Assembly (NCBI RefSeq): GCF_002095435.2
Contig: NZ_MJEJ02000042.1
Span: forward strand, 1 to 64,000
DNA length: 64,000 nucleotides
DNA from: Williamsia sp. 1138
GTDB taxonomy: Bacteria; Actinomycetota; Actinomycetes; Mycobacteriales; Mycobacteriaceae
Direction: 5' to 3'
Every line of letters starts with the position of its first letter. Position 1 is the first letter of the stretch. This document shows, one piece after another, positions 1-10,760 of the stretch. Both the position numbers and the translations under genes were made by a program. Under the pieces are notes generated by a model. It worked only from the letters and a program-made list of their open reading frames with translations, did not search any database and was not told the origin of the DNA.

Positions 1-2
1 TA

Positions 3-3027
<3,025 letters not shown>

Positions 3028-3029
3028 CC

Positions 3030-3827
3030 ATGGATTCGGAACCGGTCGACGCCTCGGAGGCCCACGACGCCGAAGCGCGGTCATCGACCTTCGCCGAACG
3101 ATATGACCGTTTGGTCGGATACGTTGGTGGCCACAGTGATCCAGAGGATCCACGGCAGGTGCTCGCCATGCAGATGGTGCTGCACATACCCAAGGCGGAG
3201 CAGCCCGACCGGACAGATCTTCTCAATGCGGCGGCGTCGGCGGTCGCACTGCTGTGTCTGGACGAGCGCAGCGGTGGCGACGGCCCATGGGCGGGTCCGA
3301 TGGATGCCTGGTGCGATGCGCGGATCAGGAAGATTGCGCGGCGTGCGCGCGGTGCTCACTGGGAAGCCGCGCAGGACGTTCCAGGGGTCACAGCAGGCTG
3401 TGGGACGGCGTCCGCCAGGGCCATCGTGCCGGGCCCGGTAGGAGAGACCGACAAACGCATCGCGCGCCTGCAGATCGGTGGCACCGAGATATCGGGGGAA
3501 GCAGCCGGCAGCCAGGCTCCGGCCGGGCCCATGCTATGGGTCAACCCCACGCTCGAGATGACCGTCGGCAAGCTCGCGGCACAGGTCGGGCACGCCTCGA
3601 TGCTGGCCGTCAAACTGATGGACCGAGACCAAGCGGCCCAATGGTTTTCTGCCGGCTGCCCGGTGTCCGTCAGAGACGCGTCGAGAAGCGACTGGGATCG
3701 GCTCCTCACCGCAGATGCGGACGGAACGGCGGTCGCAGTCCGGGACGCGGGCTTCACCGAGATCGCGCCCGGTTCGGTCACCGTGATCGCCGAGACGAGC
3801 CGGGCGGCCCGGACGACGTCGGACTAA
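3030..3827 (+). CDS. Pth2-family peptidyl-tRNA hydrolase-like protein
   Basis: 265 residues. The C-terminal part (about 170-262) resembles the PTH2 fold: a hydrophobic strand LWVNPTLEM, then GKLAAQVGHAS with K181 and H188, which corresponds to the conserved K-x-A-A-Q-x-x-H-A element of PTH2 enzymes. The family cleaves peptidyl-tRNA, but these C-terminal versions in actinobacteria often lack experimental proof. The N-terminal 165 residues are charged and I do not recognise a domain there. It starts 2 nt after serB, suggesting co-transcription. Function is inferred from the motif. Confidence 0.65.
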   Translation: MDSEPVDASEAHDAEARSSTFAERYDRLVGYVGGHSDPEDPRQVLAMQMVLHIPKAEQPDRTDLLNAAASAVALLCLDERSGGDGPWAGPMDAWCDARIRKIARRARGAHWEAAQDVPGVTAGCGTASARAIVPGPVGETDKRIARLQIGGTEISGEAAGSQAPAGPMLWVNPTLEMTVGKLAAQVGHASMLAVKLMDRDQAAQWFSAGCPVSVRDASRSDWDRLLTADADGTAVAVRDAGFTEIAPGSVTVIAETSRAARTTSD

Positions 3828-3830
3828 TCT
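3825..3830 (+). promoter_or_regulatory. -10 box TAATCT, predicted leaderless cupin mRNA
   Basis: TAATCT overlaps the stop codon of the upstream gene and ends 6 nt before the ATG at 3837. No Shine-Dalgarno sequence precedes that ATG. This spacing puts the transcription start on the start codon. Confidence 0.5.
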
Positions 3831-3836
3831 GGGCGT

Positions 3837-4280
3837 ATGACAGATCTGCCGGAGTGGGCCGTCGACCTCGCATTGGAACCCCACCCCGAGGGCGGTTTCT
3901 ACCGGCAGACCTGGGTCAGCGATCTGGCCATCCCGAAATCGGTGTTACCGGACGGATATCCCGCAGAGCGCGCCGCCGGTACCGCAATCCTTTTCTTGCT
4001 CTTGCCCGGCCAGCATTCTGCGTGGCACACCGTGCGCAGCGCGGAGATCTGGCTGCACCACCGTGGATCTCCGGTCGCTCTGGGGCTGGGTGGTCAGGGC
4101 AGTGCGCCGGCGGACGAACACACGGTGCTGGTCGGCTCGGACATCCTGGCCGGGCAGCGTCCGCAGTACGTGTTGTCCCCGGGCCAGTGGCAACGTGCCA
4201 CCCCGCATGGTGACGAGCCGTCGTTGGTGAGTTGTATTGTCGTGCCGGGCTTCGATTTTGCCGACTTCACGATGGGCTGA
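3837..4280 (+). CDS. Cupin-family protein (DUF985 type)
   Basis: 147 residues with the DUF985/cupin_5 pattern: an N-terminal helix, HPEGGFYRQTW, then AILFLLLPGQHSAWHTVRSAEIWLHH carrying cupin histidines, and a C-terminal strand VVPGFDFADF. Members are small single-domain beta barrels. Substrates in this family are mostly unknown and I do not assign one. The start is an ATG with a TAATCT box 6 nt upstream and no ribosome site, so the mRNA is probably leaderless even though the gene follows its neighbour by only 9 nt. The family call is firm. Confidence 0.8.
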   Translation: MTDLPEWAVDLALEPHPEGGFYRQTWVSDLAIPKSVLPDGYPAERAAGTAILFLLLPGQHSAWHTVRSAEIWLHHRGSPVALGLGGQGSAPADEHTVLVGSDILAGQRPQYVLSPGQWQRATPHGDEPSLVSCIVVPGFDFADFTMG

Positions 4281-4371
4281 CGCCCCACACCGTCGCATAC
4301 GGGATTCGCGGATTCGGCGACACTCTCGGCATCGGACGGTCAGTCGCCCCGCGGTGCGGCACGATAGGGGG

Positions 4372-5202
4372 GTGCGTGAAACGGACCCAGACCTGCTGAT
4401 CGACTTCGAGGACGTGGCGTTGCGACGCGGCGGAAATACCCTCGTCGGGCCCATCTCCTGGAAGGTCGAGCTCGACGAACGGTGGGTCATCCTCGGCCCC
4501 AACGGTGCGGGCAAGACCTCCCTGATGCGGATGGCGGCTGCTGAAACCCACCCTTCCAGTGGCAGTGCGTTCCTGCTCGGTGAACCCGTCGGCCGCACGG
4601 AGGTCCGCGAGCTGACCACCAGGATCGGCGTCACCTCGGCGTTGCTCGGTGAGCGGATCCCGGAGCAGGAGATCGTCAGCGACCTCGTCATCTCCGCCGG
4701 TTACGCGGTGCTCGGCCGTTGGAAGGAGGCGTACGACGACGTCGACCGGGAACAAGCCCTCGAGATGCTCGAGTCGATGGGGGCGGAACATCTCGCCGAC
4801 CGCACATTCGGCACGTTGTCGGAGGGCGAACGCAAACGCGTACTCGTCGCACGAGCTCTCATGATCAATCCGGAGTTGCTGCTGCTCGACGAACCCGCCG
4901 CAGGCCTGGACCTCGGCGGTCGGGAGGAACTGGTGGCCCGGCTCGCAGTCCTGGCCGCCGACCCCGACGCCCCGGCGACCGTCCTGGTGACGCATCATGT
5001 CGAAGAGATCCCGATCGGGTTCACTCACGCGATGCTGCTCAAGGAGGGTCTGGTCGTGGCTCAAGGCCTGATCGAAGACGTCATCACCGCCGAGAACTTG
5101 TCCAGCGCGTTCAGCCAGTCCATCGCTCTGGACAAGGCCGACGGCCGGTTCTTCGCCCGGCGGGCACGTGCTGCCGGCGGCCACCGGAGGCGCGCCGAAT
5201 GA
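4372..5202 (+). CDS. ABC transporter ATP-binding protein (stand-alone type)
   Basis: 276 residues from GTG 4372. It has Walker A GPNGAGKTS at residues 42-50 (K48), ABC signature LSEGERKR at 149-156, Walker B LLLLDEPAAGLD with D173-E174, and the H-loop in VTHHVEEI. No membrane subunit is adjacent, as for the Rv3041c homologue. It could energise a permease encoded elsewhere or act as a soluble ABC protein. The frame is open further upstream into the cupin gene, but a purine-rich stretch sits just before GTG 4372 and the ABC fold begins there. Its stop overlaps the ATG of the NUDIX gene, so the two are translationally coupled. Confidence 0.88.
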   Translation: MRETDPDLLIDFEDVALRRGGNTLVGPISWKVELDERWVILGPNGAGKTSLMRMAAAETHPSSGSAFLLGEPVGRTEVRELTTRIGVTSALLGERIPEQEIVSDLVISAGYAVLGRWKEAYDDVDREQALEMLESMGAEHLADRTFGTLSEGERKRVLVARALMINPELLLLDEPAAGLDLGGREELVARLAVLAADPDAPATVLVTHHVEEIPIGFTHAMLLKEGLVVAQGLIEDVITAENLSSAFSQSIALDKADGRFFARRARAAGGHRRRAE

Positions 5203-6002
5203 CGTTCACCATCGTCGACGACCCGGAATCAGTTCCGATGCGCGACGCCGCGACTGTCGTGCTCGTACGGCCGGGGGCGAGCGCACCGATCGAGGTGTTC
5301 CTGATGCGTCGGGTGAAACAGATGGAGTTCGCCGGCGGTATGACGGTGTTCCCGGGCGGCGGTGTCGACCCTCGTGACGCCGAAGTCGATCTCGCCTGGA
5401 CCGGTCCCGATGAGGACTGGTGGGCAGCACAGTTTCACACCGAGCCCGCGACGGCCCAGGCGCTGGTCTGCGCAGCGGTTCGCGAACTCTTCGAAGAATG
5501 TGGCGTTCTCCTGGCCGCCCGCTCGGACGGCAGCTTCCCCGACACGTCGCAACTGACGGCTGAACGCGCCGGGCTCGTCGACAAATCCCTGTCGTTCGCC
5601 CAGTTCCTGCGCGAGGCCGGCCTCTCGCTGCGTGCGGACCTGCTGCGACCGCTCGCGCACTGGATCACCCCGCTCGGAGAGAAGCGTCGCTACGACACCC
5701 GGTTCTTTCTTGCCGTCCTGCCGGAGGGGCAGACCGCCGACGGGGAGACCACCGAGGCGTCCGAGACCGGTTGGGCAACCCCTGCTGCGGCGATCGCGTC
5801 GTGGGACGACGGTAAACACTTTCTTCTGCCACCCACCTGGACCCAGCTCAAGGAACTGTCGAAATACGACAGTGTCGACGCTGCGCTCGCGGCCGACCGG
5901 GTGGTCGAGAGCATCACCCCGAACTTCGTATCCACTGGAGAGAAGGTTCGGATCGAGTTCGACGGCGAAGAGGAATACCGTCGGGTCAACGATCTCTTCT
6001 GA
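5199..6002 (+). CDS. NUDIX hydrolase (NUDT7/NUDT19-like)
   Basis: 267 residues. NUDIX hydrolases cleave X-linked nucleoside diphosphates. The box is present in split form: FPGGGVDP near residue 50, then RELFEECGVL with R95, E96, E99 and E100 as metal ligands. A roughly 35-residue insertion separates the glycines from the REUxEE helix. That insertion and the overall length resemble the CoA-diphosphatase-like NUDT7/19 group, but the substrate is not determinable here. The ATG overlaps the ABC ATPase stop (ATGA) and is preceded by CCGGAGG. It matches the position of Rv3040c in M. tuberculosis. Confidence 0.82.
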   Translation: MTFTIVDDPESVPMRDAATVVLVRPGASAPIEVFLMRRVKQMEFAGGMTVFPGGGVDPRDAEVDLAWTGPDEDWWAAQFHTEPATAQALVCAAVRELFEECGVLLAARSDGSFPDTSQLTAERAGLVDKSLSFAQFLREAGLSLRADLLRPLAHWITPLGEKRRYDTRFFLAVLPEGQTADGETTEASETGWATPAAAIASWDDGKHFLLPPTWTQLKELSKYDSVDAALAADRVVESITPNFVSTGEKVRIEFDGEEEYRRVNDLF

Positions 6003-6009
6003 CCCTCCG

Positions 6010-6221
6010 ACCACCGCCGACCGGGCCCTTATCACCGCCGATCGTGCCCTTACCACCGCCGATCGTGCCGTTACAGACGTCCACTGTGCCGTTATGACGC
6101 TGGACCTGTCGGTGTGATGCTCGCTGTTCCACAGCGGGGCACGGTCGGCGCCCAAAAAGGCACGTTCGATGCCCGAAACGGCACGGTCGGCGCCCGAAAC
6201 GGCACGGTCGGCGAACTCGGT
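6010..6221. repeat. Two opposed arrays of 21-bp repeats between convergent genes
   Basis: The left array has four 21-bp units at 6010, 6031, 6052 and 6073 (for example CACCGCCGATCGTGCC) plus a decayed fifth at 6094. The right array has four 21-bp units at 6138, 6159, 6180 and 6201 sharing GGCACGGTCGGCG. The reverse complement of the left unit reads GGCACGATCGGCGG, so the two arrays are one repeat family in opposite orientation. Units are contiguous with no variable spacers, so this is not CRISPR. The last unit runs into the stop codon of the LigD-type polymerase gene. Confidence 0.85.
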
Positions 6222-7189
6222 CAGGCGTCGGGATCGGGTGTCGGTTCAGCACCTTCGCGTTCGTCGCGGTCGGCCCACTCGAGCAGGGTGTCGAGGCGGT
6301 AGGCGCGATCGTCGATTTCGGCGTGGAGGTCACCGAGTTCGGCGAAGCGAGCGGGCACGGTTGCGATGGTCAGACTCGGCGGGTCGACGTCGTCGATCTC
6401 GTCCCAGCTGATGGGTGTCGAGACGGTGCCTTCGGGGTTGCCGCGCACCGAGTACGCACTGGCGATGGTGTGGTCTCGAGTGTTCTGGTTGTAGTCGACG
6501 AACACGGCGCCGGGGTCGCGGTCTTTGCGCCACCAGGTGGTGGTCACTTCGCTCGGAGCCCTGCGTTCGACCTCTCTGGCGAAGGCATGCGCGGCGCGGC
6601 GGACGTCGGCGAAACCCCACTCGGGTTCGATGCGCACGTAGATGTGCAGACCTGATCCGCCTGACGTCTTCGGGAATCCACGTATGCCGAGCTCGTCGAG
6701 GACCTCGTTGGCGACGTGAGCGGTGCGCCGCACCTTGTCGAAGGAACAGTCGGGCATCGGATCGAGGTCGATGCGCCACTCATCGGGCTTTTCGGTGTCG
6801 AAGCGCCGAGAGTTCCAGGGATGGAACTCGACAGTCGACATCTGCACCGCCCAGATCACGCTGCCGAGTTCGGTCACACAGACCTCATCGGCGGTCCTGC
6901 CGAACCGCGGGAAGTAGATGTTGACGGTCTCGAGCCAGTCCGGGGCGCCCGCGGGGATCCGCTTCTGGTGGACCTTCTGCCCGGCGACGCCCTTGGGGTA
7001 GCGATGCAGCATGCACGGCCGATCGAGGAGCGCGCGCACGATTCCGTCGCCGACCGCCAGGTAGTAGTTGACGAGGTCGAGCTTGGTTTCACCGCGGGCC
7101 GGAAAGTACTCACGCTGTGGGCTCGAGACGCGCACCACGCGGCCACCGACCTCGATCTCGACTGCCTCACCGTGTGGGGTCGCTGCCAT
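6221..7189 (-). CDS. Stand-alone LigD-type polymerase/primase domain protein
   Basis: 322 residues covering only the archaeo-eukaryotic primase (LigD polymerase) domain. No ligase or nuclease domain is attached. Visible motifs are HPWNSR (123-128), catalytic D141 and D143 in RIDLDPMP, KTSGGSGLHIYV (174-185) and D232 in FVDYNQN. In mycobacteria such PolD1/PolD2 proteins add short, often ribonucleotide, patches in DNA repair; that role is inferred here. The ATG at 7189 has TACTGT 6 nt upstream and no ribosome site, so it is probably leaderless. The reading frame extends upstream but would overlap the divergent gene. It is an insertion relative to the M. tuberculosis order. Confidence 0.88.
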   Translation of the reverse strand: MAATPHGEAVEIEVGGRVVRVSSPQREYFPARGETKLDLVNYYLAVGDGIVRALLDRPCMLHRYPKGVAGQKVHQKRIPAGAPDWLETVNIYFPRFGRTADEVCVTELGSVIWAVQMSTVEFHPWNSRRFDTEKPDEWRIDLDPMPDCSFDKVRRTAHVANEVLDELGIRGFPKTSGGSGLHIYVRIEPEWGFADVRRAAHAFAREVERRAPSEVTTTWWRKDRDPGAVFVDYNQNTRDHTIASAYSVRGNPEGTVSTPISWDEIDDVDPPSLTIATVPARFAELGDLHAEIDDRAYRLDTLLEWADRDEREGAEPTPDPDA

Positions 7190-7195
7190 CCCCCG

Positions 7196-7201
7196 ACAGT
7201 A
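7196..7201 (-). promoter_or_regulatory. -10 box TACTGT for the LigD-type polymerase
   Basis: On the minus strand TACTGT ends 6 nt before the ATG at 7189. The interval holds no Shine-Dalgarno sequence, which predicts a leaderless mRNA. Confidence 0.5.
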
Positions 7202-7222
7202 GGGGATCACCGGTGCACCCGG

Positions 7223-7228
7223 TAGCCT
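7223..7228 (+). promoter_or_regulatory. -10 box TAGCCT for the enoyl-CoA hydratase
   Basis: TAGCCT ends 7 nt before the ATG at 7236. It lies 22 bp from the opposing -10 box at 7196-7201, so the divergent promoters share one short control region. Confidence 0.5.
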
Positions 7229-7235
7229 GCGGAGC

Positions 7236-8024
7236 ATGCCTGAGTTCGTGACGTTGCAGACCTCCGACGAGTTTCCCGGGGTCGCGACCATCCTGCTGAA
7301 CCGCCCCCCGATGAATGCGCTGAGCCGGCAGGTCCAGGCAGAGCTGGCCGAGGCCGCACGGGAAGCGACCGTGCGCGATGACATCAAGGCGGTTGTCGTC
7401 TACGGCGGCCCGAAGGTCCTGGCTGCGGGTGCCGACATCAAAGAACTCAACGATCTGACGTTCTCCGAGGTCCAGAAGGTCGCAGGCCGCCTGCAGGCCG
7501 ACCTCGGTTCCATCGCCGCCATCCCGAAGCCGACCGTTGCGGCCATCACCGGGTACGCACTGGGCGGCGGACTCGAGGTGGCACTCGGCGCTGACCGGCG
7601 GATCGCCGGGGACAACGCCAAGCTGGGAGTGCCGGAGATCTTGCTCGGCGTGATTCCCGGTGGCGGAGGTACTCAGCGCCTTGCTCGGCTGATCGGCCCC
7701 GCGAAGGCCAAGGATCTGGTGTTCACCGGGCGTTTCGTCGGTGCCGCAGAAGCACTGGAGATCGGCCTGGTGGACGAGGTCGTCGCGCCGGACGAGGTCT
7801 ACAACGCTGCGCTCAAGTGGGCGTCGAAGTTCAATGGTGCAGCGAGCGTCGCGCTCGCCGCCGCCAAAGCCGCCATCGACGAAGGCCTCGACGTCGATCT
7901 GGCCACCGGACTCAAGATCGAAGAGCATGTCTTCGCGGCGCTGTTCTCCACCGACGACCGGAAGATCGGGATGGCATCCTTCGTCGAGAACGGCCCGGGC
8001 AAGGCCCAGTTCACCGGTAAGTAG
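7236..8024 (+). CDS. Enoyl-CoA hydratase/isomerase family (EchA17-like)
   Basis: 262-residue crotonase-fold protein, probably hydrating 2-enoyl-CoA in beta-oxidation. The oxyanion-hole elements are present: AAGADIKEL near residue 67 and ITGYALGGGLEVALGAD near 110. The catalytic-glutamate region reads LGVPEILLGVIPGGGGTQRL. The C-terminal helix is of normal length. It sits where Rv3039c (echA17) lies in M. tuberculosis and is followed after 30 nt by a methyltransferase. Start: ATG with TAGCCT 7 nt upstream. Crotonase family members differ in reaction, so the exact substrate is open. Confidence 0.9.
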   Translation: MPEFVTLQTSDEFPGVATILLNRPPMNALSRQVQAELAEAAREATVRDDIKAVVVYGGPKVLAAGADIKELNDLTFSEVQKVAGRLQADLGSIAAIPKPTVAAITGYALGGGLEVALGADRRIAGDNAKLGVPEILLGVIPGGGGTQRLARLIGPAKAKDLVFTGRFVGAAEALEIGLVDEVVAPDEVYNAALKWASKFNGAASVALAAAKAAIDEGLDVDLATGLKIEEHVFAALFSTDDRKIGMASFVENGPGKAQFTGK

Positions 8025-8054
8025 CCTCCCTCTACGGAAAGTGGTTGTAGACCA

Positions 8055-9020
8055 ATGACTTCGTCTCCCAGCGATCCCGCTCCCAACCCGCACGCGAGTG
8101 CCGATGAGGTGCAGGCCGCGCTCAAGGACACCAAGCTCGCCCAGGTGCTCTACCACGACTGGGAAGCGGAGACCTACGACGACAAATGGTCGATCAGCTA
8201 CGACGAACGTTGCATCGACTATGCCCGCGGCCGGTTCGACGCGGTCGCCGGTGACCAGCCGTTGCCCTATGGGCGCGCCCTGGAACTCGGTTGTGGCACA
8301 GGATTTTTCCTCCTGAATCTCATGCAGGGCGGGATCGCCACCAAGGGGTCGGTCACCGATCTCTCGCCCGGTATGGTCAAGGTCGCCCTGCGCAATGCCG
8401 AGAACCTCGGCCTCGACGTCGACGGCCGGGTTGCCGACGCCGAGACGATTCCGTACGAAGACAACACCTTCGACCTCGTCGTCGGGCATGCGGTCCTGCA
8501 CCACATCCCCGACGTCGAGAAGTCGTTGCGTGAGGTGCTGCGTGTCCTCAAGCCCGGCGGCCGTTTCGTGTTCGCGGGTGAACCGTCGACCATCGGCGAT
8601 TTCTACGCCCGCTGGCTCTCGCGCGCCACCTGGGCCGCGACCACGAACATCACCAAACTCGGTCCGTTGCAGGACTGGCGCAGGCCGCAGGCAGAACTCG
8701 ACGAATCCTCCCGGGCCGCAGCACTGGAAGCCGTTGTCGACATCCACACCTTCGACCCCGCAGATCTCGAGATGATGTCGCGGTCGGCAGGCGCCGTGGA
8801 GGTCAAGACCGCGACCGAGGAGTTCGCCGCAGCGATGCTGGGTTGGCCCGTCAGAACCTTCGAGGCGGCGGTGCCCCCGGAGAAGCTCGGTTGGGGCTGG
8901 GCCCGGTTCGCCTTCGGTGGCTGGAAGCGGCTCACCTGGGTGGACGAGAACATCCTGCGAAGAGTGGTGCCGCCCAAGTTCTTCTACAACGTGATCGTCA
9001 CCGGTACCAAGCCGAATTGA
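8055..9020 (+). CDS. Class I SAM-dependent methyltransferase
   Basis: 321 residues. Motif I is ALELGCGTGFFL near residue 77, followed by a VTDLSPGMV acidic loop, a post-I DNTFDLVVGHAVLHH segment and LKPGGRFVFAGEP. This is the UbiE/Methyltransf_11 layout. The C-terminal 130 residues are specific to this subgroup and do not reveal the substrate. The gene follows echA by 30 nt and corresponds in position to Rv3038c. A strong terminator follows the stop codon, so this is the last gene of the unit. Confidence 0.85.
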   Translation: MTSSPSDPAPNPHASADEVQAALKDTKLAQVLYHDWEAETYDDKWSISYDERCIDYARGRFDAVAGDQPLPYGRALELGCGTGFFLLNLMQGGIATKGSVTDLSPGMVKVALRNAENLGLDVDGRVADAETIPYEDNTFDLVVGHAVLHHIPDVEKSLREVLRVLKPGGRFVFAGEPSTIGDFYARWLSRATWAATTNITKLGPLQDWRRPQAELDESSRAAALEAVVDIHTFDPADLEMMSRSAGAVEVKTATEEFAAAMLGWPVRTFEAAVPPEKLGWGWARFAFGGWKRLTWVDENILRRVVPPKFFYNVIVTGTKPN

Positions 9021-9043
9021 GTTCCGTCTGAAGGCACAGAAGA

Positions 9044-9073
9044 AGACCCCCCACCATCTCCGGTGGGGGGTCT
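9044..9073 (+). terminator. Rho-independent terminator (bidirectional)
   Basis: A perfect 12-bp stem, AGACCCCCCACC pairing with GGTGGGGGGTCT, has a 6-nt loop and is followed by TTTTT. The other side is also T-rich when read on the minus strand, so it can serve the convergent gene ending at 9095. Confidence 0.9.
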
Positions 9074-9094
9074 TTTTCGTCTTGGCGCGACCGA

Positions 9095-9592
9095 TCAGAC
9101 GTCCTCCGCGGTTAACGCATTGGAAACGAACGCCTCGACGCGTTGCCTCAGCCCTGCCACGGCCTCGGCTCGCAACGCCTCGAGGTCGGTGGCTTTGTGA
9201 AAGGCCGGCGGAAGTCGGCGAGCGTTCCGTGGACAGCTGAAGTCCTCGCACGCGAGGACGCCGATCGTGTCGCCGCGACGCCCGGCCTGCCCCGCCCGGC
9301 GGGTCGAGAACATCACTGCCGCGCTGGTGAGGTTGACGTCGCGGCACCAGGCGCACATCGCTCGCCTTTTTGGTACAGCGTCGGCCTGCGTCAGCAGCAG
9401 CGTGACGAGGTCGCCCTGATGGGGCACACAGATGTACCCGCGGCGCGGGATCTTGCGGTCCCGCCATCCGTAGAAGTCGAGAGCGTCGAAATCGGTCTCG
9501 GCGAAATCGGTCGGAAGAGTGACCCGCTTGATCTCGCTGCGCGTCGCGCCACGAAATGAGTCGATGATCTGTTGGTGAGTGAGGTGCTGCAT
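9095..9592 (-). CDS. FBP-domain treble-clef zinc-finger protein
   Basis: 165 residues from ATG 9592. It begins HLTHQQIIDSFRGATRSE, the typical start of the bacterial FBP family (EF-G/fibronectin-binding C-terminal treble clef). It continues with a short DFDALDFYGWRD linker and MCAWCRD ... CEDFSCPRNARR, four cysteines suited to binding one zinc. Homologues bind the ribosome or EF-G and some give fusidic-acid tolerance; that function is not shown here. The frame continues upstream of ATG 9592, but the conserved domain starts exactly there. It is not part of the recalled M. tuberculosis order. Confidence 0.72.
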   Translation of the reverse strand: MQHLTHQQIIDSFRGATRSEIKRVTLPTDFAETDFDALDFYGWRDRKIPRRGYICVPHQGDLVTLLLTQADAVPKRRAMCAWCRDVNLTSAAVMFSTRRAGQAGRRGDTIGVLACEDFSCPRNARRLPPAFHKATDLEALRAEAVAGLRQRVEAFVSNALTAEDV

Positions 9593-9853
9593 GGTGCATC
9601 CATCCCGGCAAGCACTGCTGATGCGCATTACCTGCCATCGGAGAGCCGCGTCCGTGACGCGGTGAGTCGAATCCCCGACGGAGTCGGGGCGAGGACATGG
9701 CTGCGCAGCCGACCGGAAGGGACGGCTGCGGGGCGCGGTCATCTCGATGCGGCGCGCGGGGCGCCGGCACCTGCTTCGTCTCGGTGGATCACGTGGCCAC
9801 CGTACCGCGGGGCGGGACGGTGATGCATCCCCATTACCGACCGCCGCCGACCA
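9593..9853. other. Gene-free stretch between two minus-strand genes
   Basis: 261 bp. The only clear structure is a short hairpin, CCCCGAC pairing with GTCGGGG, at 9673-9689. It has no T-tract and no tRNA fold around it. The promoter of the FBP gene must lie here, but I see no convincing box. Confidence 0.5.
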
Positions 9854-10615
9854 TCACTCGAGCATCGCATCGGCATAGACGGCCATCGCGTCGCGGTAGT
9901 ACGCCGCCAGCCCTGGGGCGATCTTGTCGTATGTAGCGGTGAACCGCGGATCATCGACGTACATGTCTCCCAGACACTTGAACGCTGTGGCGTCCGGGGT
10001 CCACATCGTGCAGATCGTCCGGTAGGCCGCATCGATCTCTGCCTGGACTGCGGGATCGCCGACTTCGGTTCCGGCGCCCATGAGTTCGGCCATGCGAATC
10101 ATCGCGGCGGTCTGCTCGTGTTGTAGCCGCTCGATGTCCGCGGGTGTCATCGCAGCGGTACGGTCCTTCGACTCCTGCCACTGTTCGGGCCAGCGCTGCC
10201 TGGCCTCGTCGTCGTACTCGGTGGGGTCGAACCCTTCGAAGAGATTTTCCGGTCGGTTGATACGTGACATCTCGTTGTCTCCTGCGTGTTTTTCGAGTTC
10301 TTCGATGGTGCGCGCAACGGTGTGCGCCACCAGCGTGAGCCGGTCGCGTTCGCGCAGCAATCTCGCGTGGTGGCCGCGCAGGGCCTGCACCTGGTCGGAC
10401 TGCTCGTCGAGTATCGCCTGGATCTCGGCGAGCCCGAGATCGAGCTCCCGGAGCACTCGAATCTGCTGCAGCCGCAACAGATCATCGGCTTCGTAGTAGC
10501 GGTAGCCGTTGCTCTGCACGCCGGCGGCCGGCAGCAGCCCGATCTCGTCGTAGTGACGCAGGGTTCGCGACGTCACGCCGGACATCCGGGCGACCTCCAC
10601 GATCGACCACGACAT
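9854..10615 (-). CDS. MerR-family regulator with TipAS ligand-binding domain
   Basis: 253 residues. Residues 1-70 form the MerR winged helix (SIVEVARMSGVTSRTLRHYDEIG). A long coiled coil covers about 75-115. Residues 120-253 form a TipAS-like domain (RQRWPEQWQESKDR, AYYRDAMAVYADAML). TipA proteins bind thiopeptides or other hydrophobic drugs and activate their own promoter. ATG 10615 is preceded by GGAGGTGGG at good spacing; upstream extension would run through the operator. A perfect MerR-type operator lies at 10662-10692, supporting autoregulation. No resistance gene is adjacent downstream. Confidence 0.88.
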   Translation of the reverse strand: MSWSIVEVARMSGVTSRTLRHYDEIGLLPAAGVQSNGYRYYEADDLLRLQQIRVLRELDLGLAEIQAILDEQSDQVQALRGHHARLLRERDRLTLVAHTVARTIEELEKHAGDNEMSRINRPENLFEGFDPTEYDDEARQRWPEQWQESKDRTAAMTPADIERLQHEQTAAMIRMAELMGAGTEVGDPAVQAEIDAAYRTICTMWTPDATAFKCLGDMYVDDPRFTATYDKIAPGLAAYYRDAMAVYADAMLE

Positions 10616-10661
10616 GCGACCCACCTCCACCTGAACTCGGCCGGAATCTCCGACAATCATG

Positions 10662-10692
10662 ACGGTAGACGTTGACGCCGCGTCAACGTCAA
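10662..10692 (-). promoter_or_regulatory. MerR-type promoter/operator of the TipA-like regulator
   Basis: On the minus strand TTGACG (-35, 10692-10687) and TACCGT (-10, 10667-10662) are separated by 19 bp, the long spacing typical of MerR-activated promoters. A perfect inverted repeat with 10-bp arms, GACGTTGACG and CGTCAACGTC with a 3-bp centre (10668-10690), fills the spacer. The predicted start site leaves a leader of about 40 nt carrying GGAGGT. Confidence 0.8.
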
Positions 10693-10693
10693 C

Positions 10694-10760
10694 CCCGAAA
10701 ATGGTGGGTTCTGGCGGCCGCCACCTGGGGAAACGCTCGCCAGAACCCACCAAGATCGGG
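10694..10760. repeat. 67-bp palindromic intergenic element, copy A
   Basis: Arms TGGTGGGTTCTGGCG (10702-10716) and CGCCAGAACCCACCA (10738-10752) are perfect. The centre is 21 bp and contains CCACCTG. The 8-bp flanks begin CCCGA and end TCGGG. The element abuts the stop codon (TCA on plus at 10761) of the nuclease gene and lies 1 bp from the -35 box of the MerR promoter. Other copies are at 33760, 38890 and 42789. Confidence 0.9.

Noticed and set aside
6010-6221. CRISPR-like array
   Set aside because: The 21-bp units are contiguous with no spacers, the two halves are in opposite orientation, and no cas genes are near.
9673-9689. Short hairpin before the FBP gene as an RNA gene or terminator
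   Set aside because: Only 7 bp, no T-tract, no tRNA or riboswitch features.
7167-9770. 867-codon open frame on the minus strand, and other long antisense frames such as 1699-3153 and 42509-44134
   Set aside because: They lie opposite well-identified genes and read as Arg/Asp/His-rich low-complexity protein, typical of antisense frames in GC-rich DNA.
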